Source: Bradyrhizobiaceae bacterium
GTDB lineage: Bacteria > Pseudomonadota > Alphaproteobacteria > Rhizobiales > Xanthobacteraceae
NCBI GenBank assembly: GCA_003963145.1
Contig: RXJJ01000015.1
Coordinates: 124,001 to 188,000 of the forward strand
DNA length: 64,000 nt
Reading direction: 5' to 3'
Shown here: positions 1 through 8,932 of the stretch, in pieces
Layout: each line of letters begins with the position of its first letter
Numbering within the stretch: the stretch's first letter is position 1
Position numbers and translations under genes: made by a program
The notes under the pieces: model-generated
What the model saw: the letters and a program-made list of their open reading frames with translations, nothing else
Database searches by the model: none
Told to the model about the DNA's origin: nothing

Positions 1-1
1 G

Positions 2-718
2 TCTGCTTTCGAGGGTCTGGACGCGGCGCTCGGCAAGGCTCTCGGCACAAAGGTCAGCCTCGCCGCAAAGGACACGCATGCCGTGCTGCGATTGGACAGC
101 GCGCTGGCGGGGAAGGCACGCGATTTCCTGCGCGAGCAATATCCGCAGCTGCGGGTAATGGCGGCGGGCGAGCGGATCGAGATTTACAAGGAGGTCGGCT
201 ATCCGACCGATGTCGCCAGCCGTTTCGCCCTGAGCAAGATGAGCGGCACGCACGGTATCGGTCACACGCGCATGGCGACCGAGTCCGCCGTGACCACCAT
301 GGGCGCGCATCCGTTCTCGACCGGCGCGGATCAATGCCTTGTGCACAATGGTTCGCTGTCGAACCACAACAATCTGCGCCGCGACCTGAAGCGCGAGGGC
401 ATGACGTTCGAGACCGATAACGACTCGGAAGTCGCTGCGGCGTATCTCACCGCGCAGATGGACAAGGGTCTCAGCCTCGGCGATGCGCTGGAAATGAGCC
501 TCGGCGATCTCGACGGCTTCTATACCTTCGTCGTCGGCACACGCGACGGTTTCGGCGTGTTGCGCGACCCGATTGCCTGCAAGCCCGCGGTGTTGGCGGA
601 AACCGATCGCTATGTGGCTTTCGGTTCGGAATATCGCGCGCTGGCCGGGTTACCAGGTATCGACACCGCCAAGGTGTGGGAGCCGGAACCGGCGACCGTT
701 TATTTCTGGAGCCGCTGA
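2..718 (+). CDS. glxB: Class II glutamine amidotransferase subunit of glutamate-synthase-like enzyme (GlxB/MgsA), 5' partial
   Basis: An open frame enters from the window edge and 238 residues are visible. The N-terminal nucleophile Cys of the Ntn amidotransferase fold lies upstream of the window. Visible class II amidotransferase motifs are GIGHTRMATES, then HPFS, then LVHNGSLSNHNNLR, and the acidic EVAAAYL stretch, followed by the DGFYTFVVGT core. The domain should release ammonia from glutamine for the FMN subunit encoded two genes downstream. It is 3 bp from glxC, and the order amidotransferase-GXGXG-FMN domain-glutamine synthetase is that of glxBCD-glnT in rhizobia and of mgsABC/gmaS in methylamine users. 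A GTG at 83 could be mistaken for the start, but the frame and homologous length continue upstream. Confidence 0.88.
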   Translation, partial: SAFEGLDAALGKALGTKVSLAAKDTHAVLRLDSALAGKARDFLREQYPQLRVMAAGERIEIYKEVGYPTDVASRFALSKMSGTHGIGHTRMATESAVTTMGAHPFSTGADQCLVHNGSLSNHNNLRRDLKREGMTFETDNDSEVAAAYLTAQMDKGLSLGDALEMSLGDLDGFYTFVVGTRDGFGVLRDPIACKPAVLAETDRYVAFGSEYRALAGLPGIDTAKVWEPEPATVYFWSR

Positions 719-721
719 GCG

Positions 722-1411
722 ATGCCGAGTTTCGATCTGGCGACAAGCGAGCTGCGCGATCTCAACCGTGCTTTGCATTCTCTGAGCGACGGCACCAACG
801 AAACGCGCTGGGAAATTTCCAATCCGCGCGGCGGTCATGCCATCGCCGTCGGCGTCAATGCTCCGGTCGACATCAGCATTCACGGCAGCACCGGCTATTA
901 CTGTGGCGGCATGAACCGGCAGGCGAAGATCACCGTGCACGGTTCGGTCGGGCCGGGCGTCGCTGAAAACATGATGTCCGGCGAGGTCATCGTGAAGGGT
1001 GACGCCAGCCAGTATGCGGGCGCGACCGCTCACGGCGGGCTTCTCGTCATCGAAGGCAATGCGTCGTCACGCTGCGGTATTTCGATGAAGGGCATCGACA
1101 TCGTGGTGCGCGGCAATATCGGTCATATGTCCGCCTTCATGGCCCAGGCCGGCAACCTCGTGGTCTGCGGCGATGCCGGCGATGCGCTTGGCGATTCAAT
1201 TTACGAGGCGCGGCTGTTCGTCCGCGGATCGGTGAAGAGCCTTGGCGCGGACTGCGTCGAAAAAGGCATGCGTCCGGAGCATCTCGATATCCTTCGCAAG
1301 CTGCTGGCGCGCGCGGGCATTACCGATGTGAAGCCGGAAGAGTTCAAGCGTTACGGCTCGGCGCGCAAACTCTACAATTTCAATGTCGATCATGCGGATT
1401 CCTACGGCTAA
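722..1411 (+). CDS. glxC: GXGXG-domain subunit of glutamate-synthase-like enzyme (GlxC/MgsB)
   Basis: A 229-residue protein made almost entirely of the right-handed beta-helix seen at the C-terminus of GltB. It has evenly spaced Gly-rich turns such as HGSTGYYCGGMN, HGSVGPGVAENM, GDASQYAGATAHGG and GNIGHMSAFMAQAG over residues about 40-170. This domain has a structural role between the amidotransferase and FMN domains; in ordinary GltB all three are one chain. The ATG follows the glxB stop by 3 bp, so the genes are probably translationally coupled. The C-terminal 50 residues (after GADCVEKG) are helical and family-specific. Family assignment is firm, but the physiological product (glutamate or N-methylglutamate) cannot be read from the sequence. 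Confidence 0.88.
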   Translation: MPSFDLATSELRDLNRALHSLSDGTNETRWEISNPRGGHAIAVGVNAPVDISIHGSTGYYCGGMNRQAKITVHGSVGPGVAENMMSGEVIVKGDASQYAGATAHGGLLVIEGNASSRCGISMKGIDIVVRGNIGHMSAFMAQAGNLVVCGDAGDALGDSIYEARLFVRGSVKSLGADCVEKGMRPEHLDILRKLLARAGITDVKPEEFKRYGSARKLYNFNVDHADSYG

Positions 1412-1459
1412 ACCGGCAGGATTTTTGCTTCTCACGTCACGTCAACAGGCGCTTAGCGA

Positions 1460-2788
1460 ATGTCATATATCAACCCGCCGACCGTTCCCCGTAAATCGGC
1501 CACCTTCGACGATTACACGTTGTCGGAAATCCGCCGGGCGGCGACAACGGGCATTTACGATATTCGCGGTGCCGGTGCGAAGCGCAAGCTGCCGCATTTC
1601 GACGATCTGCTCTTTCTCGGCGCGTCGATGTCGCGCTATCCGCTTGAGGGTTATCGCGAGCGATGCGATACCGACGTGGTGCTCGGCTCGCGCTTCGCGA
1701 AGAAGCCGCTGCATCTGAAAATTCCAATCACCATCGCGGGCATGAGTTTCGGCTCGCTGTCGGCGAACGCGAAGGAAGCCCTCGGGCGCGGCGCGAGCGC
1801 GGCCGGCACGTCGACCACCACGGGCGATGGCGGCATGTCCACCGAAGAACGCAGCCAGTCGCAGACACTGGTCTATCAATATCTGCCCTCGCGCTACGGC
1901 ATGAACCCCGAGGATTTGCTCAAGGCTGACGCGATCGAGATCGTGATCGGGCAGGGCGCCAAGCCTGGCGGCGGCGGCATGCTGCTCGGGCAGAAAATCA
2001 CCGATCGTGTCGCCGCGATGCGGACCCTGCCCAAGGGTATCGATCAGCGCTCTTCCTCGCGCCATCCGGACTGGACCGGACCCGACGATCTGGAAATCAA
2101 GATTCTCGAATTGCGCGAGATCACGGACTGGCAGAAGCCGATTTTCATCAAGGTCGGCGGCTCGCGTCCCTATTACGATGTCGCGCTTGCGGTGAAGTCG
2201 GGCGCCGACGTTGTCGTGCTCGATGGCATGCAGGGCGGCACCGCCGCGACGCAGGAAGTCTTCATCGAGAATGTCGGTCTGCCGACGCTGGCCTGCATCC
2301 GTCCCGCGGTTCAGGCGCTGCAGGACCTCGGCATGCATCGCAAGGTTCAGCTCATCGTGTCCGGCGGTATTCGCAACGGCGCGGATGTAGCCAAGGCGCT
2401 GGCGCTCGGCGCGGACGCGGTGTCGATCGGCACCGCCGCACTTGTCGCGCTCGGTGACAACGATCCTGTTCATGAGGCCGATTACCAAAAGCTCGGCACC
2501 ACCGCCGGTGCCTATGACGACTGGCACGAGGGCAAAGACCCGGCCGGTATCACCACCCAGGATCCCGATCTGATGGCGCGGCTCGATCCGGTTCTCGCCG
2601 GACGCCGCCTCGCCAATTACCTGAAAGTCATGACCCTGGAAGCGCAGACCATCGCGCGGGCCTGCGGTCATAACCACCTGCACAATCTCGAGCCGGAAGA
2701 TCTGTGCGCTCTCACCGTTGAAGCCGCCGCGATGGCACGTGTGCCATTGGCCGGGACCGAATGGATTCCCGGACGCGGAGGCTTCTAA
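1460..2788 (+). CDS. glxD: FMN-binding glutamate synthase-like subunit (GlxD/MgsC)
   Basis: A 442-residue TIM-barrel protein of the FMN-binding GltS family. ITIAGMSFGSLSANAKEAL marks the start of the FMN domain, TGDGGM and GQGAKPGGGGML follow, then KVGGS, VVLDGMQGGTAATQ and the phosphate-binding end VSGGIRNGADVAKALALGADAVSIGTAAL. In the bacterial enzymes this subunit condenses an imino intermediate and glutamate using ammonia or methylamine. The N-terminal residues 1-60 precede the barrel. The gene lies 48 bp after glxC and 36 bp before glnT. A C-terminal stretch with two cysteines (RACGHNHLHNLEPEDLCAL) is typical of these free-standing subunits. A homologue in a methylotroph would be called MgsC; without the mgd genes in view I cannot decide. 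Confidence 0.88.
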   Translation: MSYINPPTVPRKSATFDDYTLSEIRRAATTGIYDIRGAGAKRKLPHFDDLLFLGASMSRYPLEGYRERCDTDVVLGSRFAKKPLHLKIPITIAGMSFGSLSANAKEALGRGASAAGTSTTTGDGGMSTEERSQSQTLVYQYLPSRYGMNPEDLLKADAIEIVIGQGAKPGGGGMLLGQKITDRVAAMRTLPKGIDQRSSSRHPDWTGPDDLEIKILELREITDWQKPIFIKVGGSRPYYDVALAVKSGADVVVLDGMQGGTAATQEVFIENVGLPTLACIRPAVQALQDLGMHRKVQLIVSGGIRNGADVAKALALGADAVSIGTAALVALGDNDPVHEADYQKLGTTAGAYDDWHEGKDPAGITTQDPDLMARLDPVLAGRRLANYLKVMTLEAQTIARACGHNHLHNLEPEDLCALTVEAAAMARVPLAGTEWIPGRGGF

Positions 2789-2824
2789 CCGATTTTCGTC
2801 AACACCAACGAAAGAGACAGCGTC

Positions 2825-4132
2825 GTGTCACAGGATCTGGCTTCCCTCGCGAAAGAGCGCGGCATTCGTTATTTTATGATTTCGTTCACCGATCTGTTCG
2901 GCGGTCAGCGCGCCAAGCTGGTGCCGGCGGCGGCGATCTCCGACATGCAGAAGGAAGGCGCGGGCTTCGCGGGGTTCGCGACCTGGCTCGACATGACACC
3001 GGCGCATCCCGACATGTTTGCGATGCCGGATGCATCGGCTGTGGTGCAGCTTCCCTGGCGCAAGGAGGTGGCATGGGTCGCCGCCGATTGCGTGATGGAC
3101 GAAAAGCCGGTGACGCAGGCGCCGCGTCTCGTGCTGAAAAATCTTGTCGGCGAAGCGGCCAAGCAGGGCCTACGGGTCAAGACCGGCGTCGAGGCGGAAT
3201 TCTTTCTGATCGAGCCGGATGGCGCGGCGATTTCCGATCCGAAGGATAACGCCAGCAAACCCTGTTACGATCAGCAGGCGCTGATGCGGCGCTATGACGT
3301 GATATCCGAAATCTGCGACTACATGCTGGAGCTTGGCTGGCAGCCCTATCAGAACGATCATGAGGATGCCAACGGCCAGTTCGAGATGAACTGGAACTTT
3401 GCCGACGCGCTGGTGACGGCGGACCGCCATTCGTTCTTCAAGTTCATGGTGCGCTCGGTGGCCGAGAAGCATGGCCTTCGCGCGACATTCATGCCCAAGC
3501 CTTTTCCCAATCTCACCGGCTCGGGCTGTCATGTTCACGTCTCGGTGTGGGACGAAGCCGGCAAGAGCAACAAGTTTCTCGACGAAGCCGACGAAATGGG
3601 CCTGTCGAAGCAGGGCTACAATTTCCTCGGCGGCATCATGAAGCACGCCGAGGGGCTTGCCGCGATCACCAATCCGACCGTGAACAGCTACAAGCGCATC
3701 AACGCGCCCCGCACTCTTTCGGGTGCGACTTGGTCGCCCAACACCGTGACTTGGACCGGCAACAACCGTACCCACATGGTTCGCGTGCCGGGCAAGGGCC
3801 GCTTCGAACTGCGCCTCGCGGATGGTTCGGCCAATCCGTATCTGTTGCAGGCGGCGATCATCGCGGTCGGTCTCGAGGGCATCGCGTCCAAGGCCGATCC
3901 GGGCAAAAGGCTGGACATCGACATGTACGAACTCGGTCATACGGTGAAGGATGCGCCGAGGCTGCCGCTCAATCTTCTCGATGCGCTCCGCGCCTTCGAC
4001 AAGGATGAGAGCCTGAAAGGCGCGCTCGGCAAGGACTTCGCCCAAGCCTATATCAACCTGAAAAATCAGGAATGGAACAGCTACGCGTCCCACTTCACAC
4101 AGTGGGAGCGCGACAACACGCTGGATATCTGA
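2825..4132 (+). CDS. glnT: Type III glutamine synthetase / gamma-glutamylmethylamide synthetase family (GlnT/GMAS)
   Basis: A 435-residue glutamine synthetase family enzyme that amidates glutamate (or condenses it with methylamine) using ATP. The N-terminal beta-grasp domain covers about residues 1-110. The catalytic domain shows EAEFFLIEPDG, then GQFEMNW, GSGCHVHVSVWD and the glutamate/ATP-binding segment NSYKRINAP, followed by RFELRLADGSANPYLLQAA. Length matches GlnT of rhizobia and GmaS of methylotrophs rather than the 470-residue GlnA, and I see no GlnA-type adenylylation tyrosine loop. The start is GTG with a purine-rich AAAGAGACAG upstream. It ends the glx operon and meets the AEC transporter gene tail to tail with 4 bp between them. 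GlnT and GMAS cannot be separated by eye. Confidence 0.85.
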   Translation: MSQDLASLAKERGIRYFMISFTDLFGGQRAKLVPAAAISDMQKEGAGFAGFATWLDMTPAHPDMFAMPDASAVVQLPWRKEVAWVAADCVMDEKPVTQAPRLVLKNLVGEAAKQGLRVKTGVEAEFFLIEPDGAAISDPKDNASKPCYDQQALMRRYDVISEICDYMLELGWQPYQNDHEDANGQFEMNWNFADALVTADRHSFFKFMVRSVAEKHGLRATFMPKPFPNLTGSGCHVHVSVWDEAGKSNKFLDEADEMGLSKQGYNFLGGIMKHAEGLAAITNPTVNSYKRINAPRTLSGATWSPNTVTWTGNNRTHMVRVPGKGRFELRLADGSANPYLLQAAIIAVGLEGIASKADPGKRLDIDMYELGHTVKDAPRLPLNLLDALRAFDKDESLKGALGKDFAQAYINLKNQEWNSYASHFTQWERDNTLDI

Positions 4133-4136
4133 TCGG

Positions 4137-5072
4137 CTAGATTTTTCCGATCAGGTAAAGGCAGGCTGTCAGAGTGAACATCGAAGCCACTGTCGTGACG
4201 AGGATCGTTCCCGACGTCACGACCGCTTCGCGCTTGTAATATTCAGCGACCATAAAGGGTCCGGTCCCGGTTGGCAGGGCCGAAAGCAGAACCAGGATCG
4301 CGGCGGGTCCGGGCGACAGCCTGAAGGCCACGGCGCAAACCGCCGCGATCGCGGGCTGCGCGATAAGTTTCAGCGCGCTGAGAAGGATCGTAACAGGGGC
4401 ACTCGATTCGCCGCGCCGACTCTCGGCAAGAAACAGCCCGAGCGAGACCAGCGCACAGGGACTGGCGGCTTCTCCCAGAAGATGCAGAACGGCTCTCGCC
4501 GGAACCGGCACCGGGATGCCGAGCATCGACCAGCCGACCCCCAGCGCGGGAGCGACCAGCAAGGGATTGCGGATCAGCGCCTTGGCGACCTTGAAGACAA
4601 GATGTGTCGCGCGCCGTTCGGATTGCAGGCCGATTTCAACGAAAATGATTGCGGTGGCAAACACAACGCTGACGGTGATAACCGCGGCCACCGTTACCAG
4701 CCCGAGACTTTCACGGCCAAAAACCATCCCGCAGAGCGGAAAACCGATATAGCCGACATTCGCATAACCGGCGTTCAAGGCGTCGATGGATGCGTCAGTC
4801 AGATGCTGGCCGCGTATCACACGGTAAAGCAGGGTGCCACCGAACACCGCAAAGGACGCGATCGTGAATGACGCGATAAAGCCGGGCTGCCACAACGTGT
4901 TCCAGTTGGCTTCGGCCATGACCAGAAACAGCAGGCAGGGAAGGGCAAGATAGACCACGAAGCGGTTGAGCTCGGATGCAGCTGTGGGTCCAAGCAGGTT
5001 CAGCCGCCGGCACGCAAAGCCCGCCGCGATGATGGCAAAGATCGGAGAAATCACCGCCAGCGCTGTCAGCAT
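4137..5072 (-). CDS. AEC (auxin efflux carrier) family transporter
   Basis: A 311-residue integral membrane protein with about ten hydrophobic segments in two halves. It starts MLTALAVISPIFAIIAAGFACRR and contains the family-type polar break in the second half (LLSALPTGTGPFMVAEYY). AEC proteins are secondary carriers, and several bacterial members move malate, malonate or other small carboxylates. The gene is convergent with glnT and divergent from the LysR regulator at 5166, which probably controls it together with the amidase downstream of that regulator. The substrate is unknown; the amidase context would fit a carboxylate released from an amide, which is inference only. Confidence 0.8.
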   Translation of the reverse strand: MLTALAVISPIFAIIAAGFACRRLNLLGPTAASELNRFVVYLALPCLLFLVMAEANWNTLWQPGFIASFTIASFAVFGGTLLYRVIRGQHLTDASIDALNAGYANVGYIGFPLCGMVFGRESLGLVTVAAVITVSVVFATAIIFVEIGLQSERRATHLVFKVAKALIRNPLLVAPALGVGWSMLGIPVPVPARAVLHLLGEAASPCALVSLGLFLAESRRGESSAPVTILLSALKLIAQPAIAAVCAVAFRLSPGPAAILVLLSALPTGTGPFMVAEYYKREAVVTSGTILVTTVASMFTLTACLYLIGKI

Positions 5073-5165
5073 TTTCCGTTACTCTTTCAATCGAACAGGC
5101 TTGACTTAGCGGATGTTATCATTCCAATCCAATACCAAGTTTATTCATTATGATACCTTTAAAGT

Positions 5166-6062
5166 ATGGCCCCGACCTTCAATCAGCTGCGGTATTTTTG
5201 CGAAGTTGCGACTACTGGCAATTTCGGTCGCGCCGCTGCGCGCCTTCATATTTCGCAGCCGCCCCTGAGCCGCCAGATCGCGGCGCTGGAGCGCAGCCTT
5301 GGAACGCGATTATTCGAGCGAACGGCAAAAGGGGTGACCCTGACGGTTGCCGGGCAGCACTTCCTGACCGATGCCCGCGACATCCTTCGTTCGGTTGAAC
5401 AGGCTCAGCGCAATGCCGCGGCGGCGGAGCGCGGTGAAGCAGGACAGTTGACGGTCGGATTTACGATGTGCGCCGCTTACAGCATCGTGCCGCAACTGAC
5501 CCGGAGATTCGCAAAGGCGTTTCCAAAGGTCGATTTGCGCGTCCGGGAATCCATGCCGAACGAACTTGAAAGCGATTTGCGGGACGGCGCGATCGATATT
5601 GCTATCAGTTTTTCAAGCACCACGGCGGTGCAGTTCGAGACCTGTCAGCTCTGGCGGGAGCCGCTCGAACTTGTATTGCCTGATAGCAGCCCGGTTGCCC
5701 GCGCAAGAAAAGTGAAAGTCGAGAGCCTTGCCGGGGAGCGATTTCTGATCGTGCCTCGCAGTGAGGCACCCTCTCTTCATGACAGCATCGTCCAGCGCTG
5801 CCGGGCCGCTGGTTTTGATCCCTTGATCGGGCTTGAGGTTTATCTTCAGCAAACCATCGTGAATTTCGTGGCGGAGGGACTTGGCGTCGCCTTTGTCCCC
5901 GCGTCGATGCGCCGATCGCGCATCGAGGGTGCGGTCTTCCGGCCGGTTTCCGATCCCCCGATGGTCGATCAGGTGCTGTTCTGGTCTGCCAGCAATCGCA
6001 ATCCATGCGTTGCAAATTTCATAGCAACCAGTAAATCGGCATCGCGCAGTTTCGCCTTTTGA
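5166..6062 (+). CDS. LysR family transcriptional regulator
   Basis: A 298-residue LysR-type regulator. The winged helix-turn-helix is at residues 1-60 (FNQLRYFCEVATTGNFGRAA, then HISQPPLSRQIAALE and GTRLFERTAKGVTLT). A linker helix and a periplasmic-binding-protein-like effector domain cover about 90-298. The ATG at 5166 is chosen because the HTH begins a few residues later as in the family. It lies 6 bp upstream of the amidase gene, suggesting co-transcription, and is divergent from the AEC transporter across 93 bp, where TATCAT (5117-5122) and its complement ATGATA (5150-5155) could be part of an operator. The effector is probably an amide or its carboxylate product, by context only. Confidence 0.9.
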   Translation: MAPTFNQLRYFCEVATTGNFGRAAARLHISQPPLSRQIAALERSLGTRLFERTAKGVTLTVAGQHFLTDARDILRSVEQAQRNAAAAERGEAGQLTVGFTMCAAYSIVPQLTRRFAKAFPKVDLRVRESMPNELESDLRDGAIDIAISFSSTTAVQFETCQLWREPLELVLPDSSPVARARKVKVESLAGERFLIVPRSEAPSLHDSIVQRCRAAGFDPLIGLEVYLQQTIVNFVAEGLGVAFVPASMRRSRIEGAVFRPVSDPPMVDQVLFWSASNRNPCVANFIATSKSASRSFAF

Positions 6063-6068
6063 CACACC

Positions 6069-7502
6069 ATGCTGGACAATCCCATGACATCGGATCAGGA
6101 TCTTATCCGCTCGACAGCCGTCACACTGGTCAGTCGCCTTACCGCGGGTGAGATCACGCCGTTCGATCTGCTCGATGCCCTCGAAAAGCGGATTTCGTCG
6201 GTCGATGGCAAGGTCAACGCGCTTCCCATCCTGTGTTTCGATCGCGCCCGGGAGCACGCCGGGCGGCTGATGCAGAAGCCCGTGGCGGAGCGCGGCCCGC
6301 TGGCGGGCATGCCGGTCCCGATCAAGGACCTGACCGCCGTCGCGGGCGTCCGTACCACGCAAGGTTCGCTCATCTATAAAGATTACGTTCCGGCTGCGTC
6401 CGATATCGTCGTTCAGCATCTGGAAGCGAATGGCGGCGTTGTCTACGCCAAATCCAACACGCCCGAATTCGGGGCCGGGGCCAACACCTTCAACGAGGTG
6501 TTCGGGCCGACGCTCAACCCGTGGAACACCAAACTATCCGCCGCCGGTTCGTCCGGGGGTGCAGCCGTGGCCTTGGCCACGGGCATGGCGTGGCTTGCGC
6601 ACGGCACCGACATGGGCGGATCGCTGCGTAATCCGGCGAGTTTTAACGGGATCGTCGGCTTGCGGCCGAGCCTCGGCCGCGTCGCCGCAACACCGGCTTC
6701 AGCGATCGACCGCACGCTCAGCGTCAACGGGCCGATGGCGCGTAACGTCGAAGACCTCGCGCTTCTGCTCGACGCCATGAGCGGCGCGCATCCGGCCGAT
6801 CCGCTGTCGCTGCCGGCGCCGGTGCCGTCGTTCCTCGAGTCGGTACGATCCGGATGGAAGCCGAAACGGGTTGCTTACTCGCCGGATCTCGGCATCACGC
6901 CGGTCGATCCTGAAGTGAAGGCGATTACGCGCCGCGCCGCCGAGCGCTTCGAGGCCATGGGCGTCATCGTCGAGGAAGCACATCCCAATCTCAGCGAAGC
7001 GCACGAATGTTTTGCAACGCTGCGCGCGTTCGACTTCGCCATCACGAAGGCCGAGCTTCTTCGCACCAGCCGCGAATTGCTCAAGCCCGAGGTCGTCTGG
7101 AACATCGAGCAGGGGTTGGCACTGAAGATCGAGGATATCGAACGCGCCCAGGCACAGCGCCTGGCGCTCGTGGCCCGTGCCATCGATTTCTTCGGGCAGT
7201 ACGATCTGCTGCTGACACCCGCAACGATCGTCACGCCGTTTCCGATCGGGGAGCGTTTCGTCGCCGAATGCGACGGCGTGAAGTTCGACAGCTATTTCCA
7301 GTGGCTCGCCATCGTCTATGCGATCACGCTGACATGCTGTCCGGCGCTGTCGCTGCCATGCGGCTTCACAGGTAGCGGGCTTCCGGTCGGCCTGCAGATG
7401 ATCGCGCCGCCGCGCGCCGAAGCCGAATTGCTGGCCGGCGCGAAGCTGCTTGAGGACAGTCTGGACGTGCGTGGATCGGTGCCGATCGACCCCAGGACAT
7501 GA
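6069..7502 (+). CDS. Amidase (amidase signature family)
   Basis: A 477-residue amidase signature hydrolase, which cleaves a carboxamide to carboxylate and ammonia. The Ser-cisSer-Lys triad is visible: Lys86 in PVPIKDLT, Ser161 in AAGSSGGAA and Ser185 in DMGGSLRNPA, with the family spacing of 24 residues between the two serines. The C-terminal half is the usual variable substrate region. A second Met at residue 6 (6084) is an alternative start. The gene is 6 bp behind the LysR gene and convergent with another amidase (3 bp between their stops). Amide substrates cannot be inferred from the signature; the neighbouring importer suggests an exogenous compound. Confidence 0.88.
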   Translation: MLDNPMTSDQDLIRSTAVTLVSRLTAGEITPFDLLDALEKRISSVDGKVNALPILCFDRAREHAGRLMQKPVAERGPLAGMPVPIKDLTAVAGVRTTQGSLIYKDYVPAASDIVVQHLEANGGVVYAKSNTPEFGAGANTFNEVFGPTLNPWNTKLSAAGSSGGAAVALATGMAWLAHGTDMGGSLRNPASFNGIVGLRPSLGRVAATPASAIDRTLSVNGPMARNVEDLALLLDAMSGAHPADPLSLPAPVPSFLESVRSGWKPKRVAYSPDLGITPVDPEVKAITRRAAERFEAMGVIVEEAHPNLSEAHECFATLRAFDFAITKAELLRTSRELLKPEVVWNIEQGLALKIEDIERAQAQRLALVARAIDFFGQYDLLLTPATIVTPFPIGERFVAECDGVKFDSYFQWLAIVYAITLTCCPALSLPCGFTGSGLPVGLQMIAPPRAEAELLAGAKLLEDSLDVRGSVPIDPRT

Positions 7503-7505
7503 TGT

Positions 7506-8876
7506 TTACTGCGTCGCGAGCGGCGCCAGTCCGGGCCGGAACGCGAGCGTGTCTTCAATCCACTTTGCAACACTAAGCGTGTGTAAATCCTGCCGGTACT
7601 TGCCGGCAAGCTGAATTCCAAGCGGAAGTCCCCGTTTTCCAAATCCGGCCGGCATCGACACGGCCGGGACGCCGAGCAGCGTCCACGGCGCGCAGTATTC
7701 GGCATCGCCGGTATAAGCAAGGCCCTCCGGGGCCTCACCGAAGGCCGGTAGGGTCAGGATGACATCGAAATCCGAAATTTGCGCCTCGACGGCCTGCCGG
7801 TAAACGCTCTGGCGGTGCTTGGCGGTCAGATAGTCGTAGGCGCTGTGCGACTTGCCGGTCTTGACCAGCGATTTGAGATGCTCGCTGATTTTATCGGGAT
7901 GCCGCTCGATATAGCCGGCATAGATCACGCTGGCTTCGCTCGACAGGACGGTCAGGCACGTATCCCAGGCGCTCTTGTCGAGATCGCCGAACACGACATC
8001 CTCGACAATCGCGCCCGCGCTTTTAAGTTTTGCGACGGCGTCGTCGAAGATTTTTTTCTGATCCGCCTCGGCACGCGACCATAGCGCCATCCGGGCAACC
8101 GCGATGCGGGGCGGCTTTGATGGGGCCAGTCCCTGCTCGGCGGAGACCTCGAAAGGCGGAAGCGGGCGGCCGTGAATGTCAGCGTCGCTGGTCGCGGCGA
8201 GCAGCGAGAGCGCATAAGCCACGTCATCGACGCGCCGCGCGAAAAATCCGACGTGATCGAGCGAAGGGCTCAGTGCATGAACCCCGCTGCGCGGGATGGC
8301 GCCGAAGCTCGGCTTGTATCCGACAACGCCGTTAAAAGCCGCAGGCCGCACAACAGAGCCCAGTGTCTGCGTGCCGAGCGCCAGCGGCACGATGCCGGCT
8401 GCCACGCTCGCCGCCGAGCCCGAGGACGAGCCGCCTGGCGTATGTTTTGGATTCCAGGGATTGACCGTCGGACCGGGCTGCCGCCATGCGAATTCGGTTG
8501 AGACGGTCTTGCCGAAGATCGTCGCGCCCAGATTCCGCAAACGGTCGACCACCCATGCGTCGGTGTCCGGCACATGGCCCGCATAGATCGGCGAGCCATT
8601 CGTCGTCGGTGCATCGGATGTTGCGATAACGTCCTTGATCGCAACCGGAATGCCGTTGAGGGGGCCGTGACCCGAGGCATGGCTTTGCGAAGGCAGATAT
8701 TCGAAGGCCTTCAGCGCGGGCTCGAGCTGGCGTGCGATTTTTAAAGTATCTGCCGCGAACGCTTCCGCGGCAGACTTGTCATTTTTGAAAGCGCGAAGCT
8801 GTTCGAGAACGCCGTATTCGCGAGTGTTTTCGATGCTTGTGGCGCTGGCGGCGCTGGACGATGCGGAAGGGGACAC
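7506..8876 (-). CDS. Amidase (amidase signature family), last gene of an ABC importer operon
   Basis: A 456-residue amidase signature enzyme, only distantly like the amidase at 6069. The triad is Lys81 (PVAIKDVIA), Ser150 (TPGGSSSGSAA) and Ser174 (QTLGSVVRPAAFNG). The first 20 residues are a low-complexity Ser/Ala leader (SPSASSSAASATS) without a signal-peptide core, so the enzyme is probably cytoplasmic. It lies 56 bp downstream of the substrate-binding protein gene on the same strand, so this operon runs ATPase, permease, binding protein, amidase. That order suggests the amidase acts on the imported solute. Its stop lies 3 bp from that of the convergent amidase. Confidence 0.87.
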   Translation of the reverse strand: MSPSASSSAASATSIENTREYGVLEQLRAFKNDKSAAEAFAADTLKIARQLEPALKAFEYLPSQSHASGHGPLNGIPVAIKDVIATSDAPTTNGSPIYAGHVPDTDAWVVDRLRNLGATIFGKTVSTEFAWRQPGPTVNPWNPKHTPGGSSSGSAASVAAGIVPLALGTQTLGSVVRPAAFNGVVGYKPSFGAIPRSGVHALSPSLDHVGFFARRVDDVAYALSLLAATSDADIHGRPLPPFEVSAEQGLAPSKPPRIAVARMALWSRAEADQKKIFDDAVAKLKSAGAIVEDVVFGDLDKSAWDTCLTVLSSEASVIYAGYIERHPDKISEHLKSLVKTGKSHSAYDYLTAKHRQSVYRQAVEAQISDFDVILTLPAFGEAPEGLAYTGDAEYCAPWTLLGVPAVSMPAGFGKRGLPLGIQLAGKYRQDLHTLSVAKWIEDTLAFRPGLAPLATQ

Positions 8877-8932
8877 GAACTGAACTCCAATTATTCCGGC
8901 ATCGAGACAGCGCCGCGCGTCATTGGCTGGCG

